A stretch of 13,715 nt of DNA. Source: Acidimicrobiaceae bacterium (GTDB lineage: Bacteria; Actinomycetota; Acidimicrobiia; Acidimicrobiales; Palsa-688). Below are positions 7,186-13,214 of the stretch, one piece after another. The DNA lies in assembly GCA_030838025.1 (NCBI GenBank), contig JAUTXM010000376.1, forward strand, positions 1-13,715, in the 5' to 3' direction. Position numbers and translations under genes: made by a program. The notes under the pieces were generated by a model that saw nothing but the letters and a program-made list of their open reading frames with translations, did no database searches and was not told where the DNA came from. Position 1 is the first letter of the stretch; each line of letters opens with the position of its first letter.

Positions 7186-8181
7186 ATGGCCGGGCTCCTG
7201 CTGCGCCGGCTGGGCGCCATGGTCCTGGTACTGCTCTTCCTCGTGGTCGTGGTCTTCAGCCTGGAGCGGATCTCGCCCACCGACCCGGTGCACTCCTTCC
7301 TCGGGGCCAACGCGTCCAAGGCCGCGATCGCGGCGGAGCGGCACAAGCTGGGTTACGACCGCCCCATCGTCGTGCAGTACGTCTCCTATGTCCGCGACCT
7401 TCTGCGAGGCAACCTTCAGATGTCGCTGCGGACCCGGCGACCGGTGGCCACCGACCTCGTCGCCTATCTCCCTGCGACCGCCGAGCTGGCGCTGTTCAGC
7501 TTGGTGCTGGCCGCAGTCCTGGGCGGTATCCTCGGGGTGACCACCGCGGCGCGGTTCAAGGGCGCGGGCCTGTTCCGGTTCCTGACCCTGTCGGGCGCCT
7601 CGGCGCCCCAGTTCCTCCTGGCCGAACTCGGGATCCTGCTGTTCTATCGACGTCTTCACTGGCTTCCCGCCACGGGCCGCTCGAGCCTGGCCAACGCCCC
7701 CCGGGGCCCGACCCGGTTCATCACGGTCGACACTCTCCTGCACGGCAACATCCACGGCTTCACCGACGCCATCGGCCATCTGATACTCCCCGGGCTGTGC
7801 ATCGCCCTGATCCCCGCGGTGTCCATCGGACGGGTCCTCCGGTCGAGCCTGGTGTCGACCATGCGCACCGACTACGTCCGCACCGCCCGGTCCAAGGGCC
7901 TGCGCGAGGTCGTCGTACTCTGGCGCCACGCAATGCGCAACTCGATCGGCCCCGCCCTGTCGATGGGGGGCCTGCAGGTCGGCCTGATGTTCGCAGGCGT
8001 GGTGGTGGTCGAGGAGATCTTCGGCTGGCCGGGGATCGGGCTGTACACCTACCAGGCCATCCCCCGGAGCGACTTCCCCGCCATCGCCGGGATAACCCTG
8101 GTGCTGGGCGCCGGCTACGTGCTGGTGAACACTGCGGTGGACATTCTCCAAGCCGTGGCTGACCCCCGCATCGCCCTGTGA
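7186..8181 (+). CDS. ABC transporter permease, DppB/OppB type
   Basis: This second membrane subunit pairs with the preceding permease; 331 residues is the normal length. ATG 7186 abuts the previous TAG (7183-7185). The start is supported by the typical DppB N-terminus: a short basic tip, then a membrane segment at 10-26 (MVLVLLFLVVVVFSL). The usual extracytoplasmic region follows, with L-G-Y-D-R-P-I-V-V-Q-Y at about 55-65 and the G-N-L-Q-M-S-L motif at about 75-81. Membrane segments recur at about 98-119, 137-155, 198-215, 258-277 and 298-320. The EAA-type loop is Y-V-R-T-A-R-S-K-G-L at 230-239. The C-terminal V-E-E-I-F-G-W-P-G-I-G motif (275-285) is diagnostic of the family. Its stop lies 4 bases from the convergent allantoinase stop, so there is no room for a dedicated terminator. 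Confidence 0.9.
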   Translation: MAGLLLRRLGAMVLVLLFLVVVVFSLERISPTDPVHSFLGANASKAAIAAERHKLGYDRPIVVQYVSYVRDLLRGNLQMSLRTRRPVATDLVAYLPATAELALFSLVLAAVLGGILGVTTAARFKGAGLFRFLTLSGASAPQFLLAELGILLFYRRLHWLPATGRSSLANAPRGPTRFITVDTLLHGNIHGFTDAIGHLILPGLCIALIPAVSIGRVLRSSLVSTMRTDYVRTARSKGLREVVVLWRHAMRNSIGPALSMGGLQVGLMFAGVVVVEEIFGWPGIGLYTYQAIPRSDFPAIAGITLVLGAGYVLVNTAVDILQAVADPRIAL

Positions 8182-8185
8182 GTCG

Positions 8186-9466
8186 TCAGCGGTGGGGCCG
8201 TACCAGGTGCCCGTGGCCGGGCGCCAGCGGGCCGTCGTCGGAGGTGAACACCGGTCGCCCCCGCACCAGGGTCATGACCACACGGGCCTTCACCGTGCGT
8301 CCCGTGAACGGGGACTGCCGGTGCCGCGACCACGTGGTTTCGGGGGCGATCGTCCATGGCGAGTCGGGGTCGATCATTACCAGGTCGGCGTCGGCGCCGG
8401 GCGCCAGGAATCCCTTTCCCGGCAGCCGCAAGAGACGGGCCGCGGCCGTCGTCAGCCGGGCAATCTCGGTCAGGTGGAGTCGCCCGTCGGAGATGAGCAA
8501 GGGAAGCGCCAGTCCCACGCCATCGATGCCGGCCCACGGGGACGCACCGACCTTCAAGCTTGGTGGACAGGGCGAATGATCCGACGCCATCAGGTCGATG
8601 GCCCCGTTGAGCAGGTGATCCCAGAGTCGCTCCTGGTTGTCGAGGTCGCGAATGGGCGGGTTGCAGTGGGCCGTGGCGCCGATACCCGCGGCTTCGCTCT
8701 CGTCGAGAAACAGGTAGTGGGGGCAGGTCTCAACCGTCACGCCCGGCCACCAGCGAGCCTCGTCGACGGCCCCCGCGGCCGACACATGCACCACATGGAG
8801 CCGCGCCCCCGCGTCGGCGGCCAGTTCGGCCGCCCAACGCACCGCGGCAATTTCAGAAGCCGCGGTGTGGCCGAGCGATTCCAGCTCGCAGTGCAGCGCT
8901 ACGGGCAGGTCGAGCCGGGCGCCGGCCGCCAGGCCCGCGGCCAGCGTCGCCTCGTCGACCGCCGGGAAGTCTTCCCAGCCGCTCGGGCAAGCGAAGGCCT
9001 TGAACCCCACCACACCAGCCGCCGCCAGGGCCTCCAGGTCGTCAAGGGAGGCTGGAACCAGACCTCCCCACACGGCGACGTCGACCCGGCTGTGCCGTTC
9101 GACGGCCACCCCTTTGGCCTCGACCAGGGCGGCGGTCACGGTCGGCGGGTCGCAGTCGATCGGCATATCAACGACGGTGGTGACGCCCCCGGCGGCTGCG
9201 GCCGCGCTCCCGGTCTCGAAACCCTCCCATTCCTCACGACCCGGCTCCTGGAAATGAACATGGGCGTCGATCATGCCCGGAAACACCAGGAGGCCGCCCG
9301 CGTCGATGCTCATGCTGGTCGGGCCGGCGACTCCGATCGTCCCCGGCGCCACCACGGCCATCACTCGGCCGCCTCGCACGACCACGTCCGCCACCTGCAC
9401 CGACTCGGCCGTGACGACTGTTCCGCCCCGGACCGTCACGTCCGCGGGCCTGTCACTCGCAGCCAT
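8186..9466 (-). CDS. allB: Allantoinase-like cyclic amidohydrolase
   Basis: This is a metal-dependent hydrolase of the dihydroorotase/hydantoinase/allantoinase superfamily, 426 residues. It probably opens the hydantoin ring of allantoin to give allantoate. Metal ligands are visible: His69 and His71 in DAHVHF, the carboxylatable Lys156 in V-G-F-K-A-F, His192 in L-H-C-E, a His of H224-V-V-H227, and Asp296 in A-S-D-H-S-P-C-P. The allantoinase-type segment E-W-E-G-F-E-T-G (79-86) with A-A-A-G-G-V-T-T-V-V-D-M-P (90-102), plus E-T-C-P-H-Y-L and F-P-A-V-D-E, favours allantoinase over hydantoinase or dihydroorotase. After D-M-P, the usual allantoinase Leu-Asn is Ile-Asp here (D104), so substrate may differ. 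The start has no Shine-Dalgarno; TAGGGT lies 6 bases upstream, fitting a leaderless mRNA. It is divergent from the ureohydrolase and convergent with the transporter. Confidence 0.78.
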   Translation of the reverse strand: MAASDRPADVTVRGGTVVTAESVQVADVVVRGGRVMAVVAPGTIGVAGPTSMSIDAGGLLVFPGMIDAHVHFQEPGREEWEGFETGSAAAAAGGVTTVVDMPIDCDPPTVTAALVEAKGVAVERHSRVDVAVWGGLVPASLDDLEALAAAGVVGFKAFACPSGWEDFPAVDEATLAAGLAAGARLDLPVALHCELESLGHTAASEIAAVRWAAELAADAGARLHVVHVSAAGAVDEARWWPGVTVETCPHYLFLDESEAAGIGATAHCNPPIRDLDNQERLWDHLLNGAIDLMASDHSPCPPSLKVGASPWAGIDGVGLALPLLISDGRLHLTEIARLTTAAARLLRLPGKGFLAPGADADLVMIDPDSPWTIAPETTWSRHRQSPFTGRTVKARVVMTLVRGRPVFTSDDGPLAPGHGHLVRPHR

Positions 9467-9478
9467 GGCGAGACCCTA
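9467..9478 (-). promoter_or_regulatory. Probable leaderless promoter (-10 TAGGGT) of the allantoinase gene
   Basis: Read on the minus strand, TAGGGT (9478-9473) fits the actinobacterial TAnnnT -10 element. It is followed by 6 bases and then the ATG, so transcription would begin at or next to the start codon. No Shine-Dalgarno is present, which agrees with a leaderless transcript. No clear -35 box is seen. Confidence 0.4.
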
Positions 9479-9480
9479 GA

Positions 9481-9499
9481 GCCACTCGCCGCCAGTGGC
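9481..9499. promoter_or_regulatory. Perfect dyad GCCACT-N7-AGTGGC, candidate operator
   Basis: The arms are GCCACT (9481-9486) and AGTGGC (9494-9499). The dyad lies 3-21 bases upstream of the allantoinase -10 candidate, over its spacer and -35 region, and also upstream of the ureohydrolase. The position suits a repressor controlling both divergent genes. It could alternatively be a chance GC-rich hairpin. Confidence 0.4.
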
Positions 9500-9502
9500 G
9501 CT

Positions 9503-9519
9503 GCCGGCGGCCCGCCGGC
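9503..9519. promoter_or_regulatory. Second inverted repeat GCCGGC-N5-GCCGGC upstream of ureohydrolase
   Basis: The self-complementary 6-mer GCCGGC occurs at 9503-9508 and 9514-9519. It can form a 6-bp hairpin with loop GGCCC in the ureohydrolase leader, about 38 bases before its start. No U-tract follows. The high GC content makes chance occurrence quite possible. Confidence 0.25.
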
Positions 9520-9557
9520 GCGGTCCGACGAGTCACCCCCACCCAAGGAGGCCCATC

Positions 9558-10682
9558 ATGGCCGAGCACTCCCATCATGTCCACGACCGACACGGCCCCG
9601 AGGCCAAACGGGCCCTCGAACTGGAGGCCCTCCTCCCGACCGCAGGGCGTGATCGCGAGATCGCCCGGGGCCTCGAATACGGGCTGCAGGGAGCCGACTC
9701 GATCGTCGACCGTTCCATACCGACCTTCAGCCGTGGGGAGCTCCCTCACTACGCCGGGATCAACACCTTCCTCAAGGCCCCTTTCGTCGAGGACGTCCGG
9801 CGCTGCGGCGAGTACGACGTGGCCATCTTGGGTGCCCCCCACGACTCGGGGACGACCTACCGGCCCGGCACCCGCTTCGGCCCGCAGGGAATGCGGCGCA
9901 TCTCGGCGCTGTACGGCACCTACTCCTTCGAGTTCGGTGTCGATCTGCGAGAGTCGATCACGATCTGCGACCTAGGGGACATCTTCACCATTCCGGGCAA
10001 CATCGAGAAGTCCTTCGACCAGATCTCCAAGGCGGTGTCCCACGTCTACGCCTCGGGGGCACTTCCGGTCGTCCTCGGGGGCGACCATTCCATCGGCTAC
10101 CCAACCGTCCGCGGCGTCGCCGAGCACCTGGAGGGCAACCTCGGGATCATCCATTTCGACCGCCATGTCGATACCCAGGAGACCGACCTCGACGAACGTA
10201 TGCACACCACCCCCTGGTATCACGCCACGGACATCCCGAATGTCCCGGCCAAGAACCTGGTGCAACTCGGCATCGGCGGCTGGCAGGCGCCCCGCCCCGG
10301 CGTGAAGGTCTGCCGCGAACGTGAGACCACCATCATGACGGTGACCGACTGCGTGGAGATGGGTCTCGACGTCGCCGCCGAACGGGCCCTCGAGGTGGCC
10401 TGGGACGACGCCGAAGCAGTGTGGCTGTCCTTCGACGTGGACTGCCTCGACGCAGCGTTCGTACCCGGGACCGGTTGGCCCGAACCAGGGGGTTTCCTAC
10501 CCCGCGAGGTTCTCAAGCTGATCCGGCGGGTGGCGGAGCGAGGCTTGGCGGGCATCGAGATCGTCGAATGCTCACCGCCGTACGACAATGCCGACATCAC
10601 GTCTCTGATCGGCACCCGGGTTGTCTGTGACGTGCTGGCGACCCTGGTGAGCGGCGGGCTGCTCCCGCGCACCAAGGCGTAA
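9558..10682 (+). CDS. Ureohydrolase-family enzyme, guanidine hydrolase (GdmH)-like
   Basis: This is a binuclear-metal hydrolase of the arginase/agmatinase fold, 374 residues, that releases urea from a guanidino compound. ATG 9558 has AAGGAGG (9545-9551) 6 bases upstream. Metal ligands are His177 in GGDHSI, D201/H203/D205 in F-D-R-H-V-D, and D293/D295 in S-F-D-V-D-C-L-D. Instead of the agmatinase F-D-A-H-x-D it has F-D-R-H-V-D-T-Q-E-T-D-L-D-E-R-M-H. Instead of G-T-G-T-P-E-P it has G-T-G-W307-P-E-P, with Thr99-Thr100 in the substrate-side loop S-G-T-T-Y-R-P-G. It also has a long N-terminal region (about 80 residues before the core). These traits match, from memory, the nickel-dependent guanidine hydrolase group typified by cyanobacterial Sll1077. 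The first 12 residues hold five His. Agmatinase or guanidinobutyrase remain alternatives. No gdmA/gdmB nickel chaperone genes are in the window. Confidence 0.8.
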   Translation: MAEHSHHVHDRHGPEAKRALELEALLPTAGRDREIARGLEYGLQGADSIVDRSIPTFSRGELPHYAGINTFLKAPFVEDVRRCGEYDVAILGAPHDSGTTYRPGTRFGPQGMRRISALYGTYSFEFGVDLRESITICDLGDIFTIPGNIEKSFDQISKAVSHVYASGALPVVLGGDHSIGYPTVRGVAEHLEGNLGIIHFDRHVDTQETDLDERMHTTPWYHATDIPNVPAKNLVQLGIGGWQAPRPGVKVCRERETTIMTVTDCVEMGLDVAAERALEVAWDDAEAVWLSFDVDCLDAAFVPGTGWPEPGGFLPREVLKLIRRVAERGLAGIEIVECSPPYDNADITSLIGTRVVCDVLATLVSGGLLPRTKA

Positions 10683-10709
10683 CCGCCTCAACCCGAGATA
10701 GAACTCAAC

Positions 10710-10738
10710 GCGAGGGGCGGATGGGTTCCGCCCCTCGC
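10710..10738. terminator. Strong GC hairpin between convergent genes, probable bidirectional terminator
   Basis: An 11-bp perfect stem is formed by 10710-10720 (GCGAGGGGCGG) and 10728-10738 (CCGCCCCTCGC), with a 7-base loop, ATGGGTT. It begins 28 bases after the ureohydrolase stop and 17 bases past the end of the convergent small ORF. There is no U-tract, as is common for actinobacterial hairpin terminators. Confidence 0.65.
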
Positions 10739-10754
10739 CGGTGAGGTTGCATCG

Positions 10755-10934
10755 TCATGCCTGGATCGGCGTCCCCTTGGCGGAGGTGCTCCAGATCCGG
10801 CGGCTGCGCCACCGGTGGCGATGCGGATGCTGCTTGGGCCGACTCGACGCCAGCTGTGAGCGGATAGTGGCGACATGCTCGGCACGGCCGTTGCGGTCGG
10901 CGATACGAGCGCGCGCGATTTGGGCGGTCAACAT
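10755..10934 (-). CDS. Small basic protein of unknown function (59 aa)
   Basis: I do not recognise a named family. The ORF starts at ATG 10934 with AAGGAG (complement of 10942-10947) 7 bases upstream, which is strong support for translation. The N-terminal half (MLTAQIARARIADRNGRAEH) is a predicted amphipathic helix rich in Ala, Arg and Ile. The C-terminal half (33-46) is densely basic with several Arg and His residues (PKQHPHRHRWRSRR), suggesting RNA, DNA or membrane-surface contact. Small proteins with a comparable Ala/Arg helix near the N-terminus are frequent in actinomycetes and mostly uncharacterised. It lies 94 bases downstream of a 23-codon ORF on the same strand and probably shares its transcript. 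It ends facing the GC hairpin terminator. Function is unknown. Confidence 0.55.
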   Translation of the reverse strand: MLTAQIARARIADRNGRAEHVATIRSQLASSRPKQHPHRHRWRSRRIWSTSAKGTPIQA

Positions 10935-10968
10935 GATCGTGCTCCTTCGGGGTGATAACCGGGATCAG

Positions 10969-11003
10969 GTACGCCGCGCCACGCTGGGTGCAGTGCGCGG
11001 TAC
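10969..11003. other. Imperfect hairpin in the spacer between the two small minus-strand ORFs
   Basis: GTAC plus CGCGC (10969-10972 and 10975-10979, with a 2-base GC bulge) can pair with GCGCGGTAC (10995-11003). This leaves a 15-base loop. It sits between the 23-codon ORF and the Shine-Dalgarno of the 59-codon ORF, where an attenuator or translational switch would lie. It is GC-rich, so chance is not excluded. Confidence 0.35.
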
Positions 11004-11028
11004 TGGCCTGAACAGCGGAAGGTCCGGC

Positions 11029-11100
11029 TCAGAGAGTCCGAAGGCCGACTTCCGACAGGCAGGCGAGGCTGGATGCCATCAGAGTGATGTTGAGAACCAA
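11029..11100 (-). CDS. Putative 23-aa leader peptide, TTG start
   Basis: A TTG at 11100 is preceded, at 5 bases, by the essentially perfect Shine-Dalgarno AAAGGAGG (complement of 11106-11113). The stop is TGA at 11031-11029. The peptide is hydrophobic and Leu-rich: 6 of 23 residues are Leu, with one Cys, and only one Arg near the end. ATG 11079 in the same frame is too far from the Shine-Dalgarno to be the start. Candidate roles are a leader peptide setting expression of the downstream 59-codon ORF, or a small membrane peptide. No known leader (trp, leu, his or similar) fits; there are no runs of a single regulatory codon. Confidence 0.4.
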   Translation of the reverse strand: MVLNITLMASSLACLSEVGLRTL

Positions 11101-11105
11101 TGCGC

Positions 11106-11113
11106 CCTCCTTT
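11106..11113 (-). promoter_or_regulatory. Consensus Shine-Dalgarno AAAGGAGG selecting a TTG start
   Basis: The plus-strand CCTCCTTT reads AAAGGAGG on the minus strand and ends 5 bases before TTG 11100. It is one of the strongest ribosome binding sites in the window, although no long gene follows it. This is the main reason for calling the short ORF. Confidence 0.6.
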
Positions 11114-11199
11114 CGGTGCCGGGAAAATGTCGTGCCCTTATTTGTACCTTCTTTCACCCAACCGGGCGAATGAATTACCGGTGTAGCCTCGGCGCCGAA

Positions 11200-11442
11200 A
11201 TGACCGACGACCCGCCCCGTCGAACGGGGGACTTCAGCGCCGAGGAGCGTCAGCGCTTGCGGATCGTGCACCATCGCCTCCGCAATGCCTCCCAAGCGAT
11301 CGAATCGCTCCTGGCGACTGAGCAACTCCCGCGCCGCTGGGCGCCCGAGCCCGCCCCCGTCGAAGCCATTGACGGCGCCAAGCAGGAGTTGGAGGTGGCG
11401 TACCAAGCCGTCGTGGACTGCCACCGGGACCTCGCGCTCTAG
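11200..11442 (+). CDS. Small helical protein of unknown function (80 aa)
   Basis: I do not recognise this as a named family. From ATG 11200 the 80 residues begin M-T-D-D-P-P-R-R and are mostly charged helix. A first helix at about 13-34 (E-E-R-Q-R-L-R-I-V-H-H-R-L-R) and a second at about 49-78 (V-E-A-I-D-G-A-K-Q-E-L-E-V-A-Y-Q-A-V-V) are joined by a Pro-rich turn, suggesting a helical hairpin. There is no signal peptide or membrane segment. No Shine-Dalgarno is visible. A TAGCCT -10-like element (11184-11189) lies 10 bases upstream, so a near-leaderless transcript is possible. In-frame ATG 11170 is an alternative start. The stop TAG shares the palindrome CTAG with the stop of the convergent pabBC gene. 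Confidence 0.5.
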   Translation: MTDDPPRRTGDFSAEERQRLRIVHHRLRNASQAIESLLATEQLPRRWAPEPAPVEAIDGAKQELEVAYQAVVDCHRDLAL

Positions 11443-13214
11443 CCCGACCGCACGATCACCGCGCGTCGCCAGCCTCGAACCGAGCTGACCAGGGCTACGT
11501 CTACCGCGACCTGCAGCTCGGCCACTGAGATGGCGCGTACGACCAGGGTTCCATTGGCGACGAGGATCGCTCGCTGTACGCCGGGCAGGCAGCCGGCGTC
11601 CAGTGGCGGGGTGCACCATCGCCCGTCTAGGCACACCGCCAGGTTGGCCGTCGTGGTCTCCGTCACCTGCCCCCGCTCGTTGACCAGGACGACGTCGTCG
11701 GCCTGAGGGTGGCGGGCAAGGCGATCCGAATAGGGAAGCCTGAGACTCGTCTTATGGAACAGCGAGACGTCGGAGGAATCGACTGATTCGCCATCGATCT
11801 CCAGCCGCACCGGCCGGCATCGGCTGGCGGCGGGCAAAGCCCGGGATTCGATCGACGCTCGGCCGGTGCTCGAAAGAGACAGCCGGACGATCGCCGCCTC
11901 GACGAGCGAGGCAGTTTGCTCCTTCAGCAACGTGCGCAGTGACTCCTGACAGAACGCATACCCGAAATAGCTCGCCGAGCCGGCCATGCGCTCAAGGTGG
12001 CGATCGCAGTTCCGCAAGCCTTCCCGCGGCTCGAATGCCATCGTTTCGACGAGGTCGAACGGCGGGGTCGACGTGAAGAGGATCTCCGCTTTGGTTCGCG
12101 TCTCGGCGTATTCCCCCTCGGCCTCAGAGTCCCATACGATCCCGCCGCCGCTGCCGTAGATCCCCTCGCCCGTCGACCTGTCGACCACCACGGTACGGAT
12201 GGCGACGTTGAACCGTGCTTCGCCGGGTCCGACGAAGCCGATGGCGCCGCAGTACACCCCCCGGCAATCACCCTCGAGCTCGGTGATCAGCGCCATGGTC
12301 CGGTGCTTCGGCGCACCGGTCACCGATCCGCACGGGAACAAGGCGCGAAACACGTCCCGAAGGGTGGTGCCGCGCCGTGGGCGGGCGGAGACCTCCGACG
12401 CCAGCTGCCACACGGTCGGGTAACGCTCGAGCTCGAAGAGGTCCATCGCCGACACCGTGCCGAACTCGGCCAGCCGACCAAGGTCGTTGCGAACCAGGTC
12501 GACGATCATGACGTTTTCGGCCCGGTCTTTGGGCGAAGAGGCCAACGCTGCCCCGATCGCCTCGTCCTCCTCGCTCCAGCGCCCGCGAGGTGCCGTGCCC
12601 TTCATGGGCCGGCAGGTCACGAGGCCGTCGCGCCAGTGGAAGAACAACTCCGGTGACGCACTGGCGACGGCCCAGCGGCCCGTATCTACAAAGGCGCCGT
12701 ATGCCGGTCGTTGGGCCGCGATCAGGCGCCGGTACAGCATCCATGGGTCGCCCGCGGCCCGCGATCGCCAACGGTGGGTCAGGTTGAGCTGGTAGGTATC
12801 GCCGGCGCCGATGTGGCCGCGGGCCCGTCCCACCCGGTCGCGGTAGGACGCAAGATCGACATCGGCCGACCAGGAGGCGGTCGTGCGGCCCCCCTCCGGC
12901 TCCGGTGCCGGCTGCGGCGCGTCGACCGAGACTCGCCTCTGATACAGGCCGAACCAGGCGAGTGGCGGCCGCTCGACCGCGGGGTCGGGGGCGCGCACCG
13001 CCAACGCCGGATCAAGTCCCGGGGCGGCCTCGTAGCTGACGAACCCTGCGGCCCATTCGCCCCTTCGGGCTGCATCTTCGATCGCCGCCAAGGCGCCAGC
13101 GACCTCGCCAGGGCGGTGCGCCACCACCTCACCCAGGTAGCCATCGAGCCGAAACGAGGCACTAGCTCTGGTCAGATCGTCGAACCGGGCGGACGGGCGT
13201 TCGGTGCCGCCCAT
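11439..13214 (-). CDS. pabBC: PabB-PabC fusion: aminodeoxychorismate synthase component I / aminodeoxychorismate lyase
   Basis: This bifunctional enzyme of p-aminobenzoate (folate) synthesis has 591 residues. The PabB half (about 1-385) converts chorismate to 4-amino-4-deoxychorismate. It has C-R-P-M-K-G-T (201-207), whose Lys205 is the nucleophile that distinguishes aminodeoxychorismate synthase from anthranilate synthase. It also has D-L-V-R-N-D-L-G-R (239-247), C-G-S-V-T-G-A-P-K (295-303) and G-S-G-G-G-I-V-W-D-S (354-363). The PabC half (about 386-591) is a fold-type IV PLP lyase with F-H-K488-T (PLP lysine), V-T-E-T-T-T-A-N and T-P-P-L-D-A-G-C-L-P-G-V. GGAAGGAG (complement of 13220-13227) is 5 bases before ATG 13214 and only 2 before ATG 13217, so 13214 is preferred. 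The long upstream extension of the frame is spurious. The PabA amidotransferase partner is not in the window. Such fusions are known in bacteria. Confidence 0.92.
   Translation of the reverse strand: MGGTERPSARFDDLTRASASFRLDGYLGEVVAHRPGEVAGALAAIEDAARRGEWAAGFVSYEAAPGLDPALAVRAPDPAVERPPLAWFGLYQRRVSVDAPQPAPEPEGGRTTASWSADVDLASYRDRVGRARGHIGAGDTYQLNLTHRWRSRAAGDPWMLYRRLIAAQRPAYGAFVDTGRWAVASASPELFFHWRDGLVTCRPMKGTAPRGRWSEEDEAIGAALASSPKDRAENVMIVDLVRNDLGRLAEFGTVSAMDLFELERYPTVWQLASEVSARPRRGTTLRDVFRALFPCGSVTGAPKHRTMALITELEGDCRGVYCGAIGFVGPGEARFNVAIRTVVVDRSTGEGIYGSGGGIVWDSEAEGEYAETRTKAEILFTSTPPFDLVETMAFEPREGLRNCDRHLERMAGSASYFGYAFCQESLRTLLKEQTASLVEAAIVRLSLSSTGRASIESRALPAASRCRPVRLEIDGESVDSSDVSLFHKTSLRLPYSDRLARHPQADDVVLVNERGQVTETTTANLAVCLDGRWCTPPLDAGCLPGVQRAILVANGTLVVRAISVAELQVAVDVALVSSVRGWRRAVIVRSG

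Noticed and set aside
6001..8151. 716-codon open frame on the minus strand opposite the permease genes
   Set aside because: Its product is rich in His, Gln, Gly and Asp with no recognisable domain, as expected from the reverse complement of high-GC membrane-protein genes. Both plus-strand permeases are clear family members.
9481..9519. Tandem hairpins upstream of the GdmH-like gene as a possible guanidine-II (mini-ykkC) riboswitch
   Set aside because: The loops are CGCCGCC and GGCCC. They lack the conserved ACGR loop of guanidine-II. I also see no guanidine-I or guanidine-III features in the 91-base region.
8192..9652. 486-codon plus-strand open frame opposite the allantoinase gene
   Set aside because: Arg/Gly/Pro-rich with no motifs. 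The minus-strand frame has all metal ligands of a cyclic amidohydrolase.
10741..11199. Upstream part of the 233-codon plus-strand frame ending at 11442
   Set aside because: The first 150 or so codons are Arg/Cys-rich without motif, start inside the terminator region, and run antisense to two small ORFs with strong ribosome binding sites. Only the final 80 codons look protein-like.
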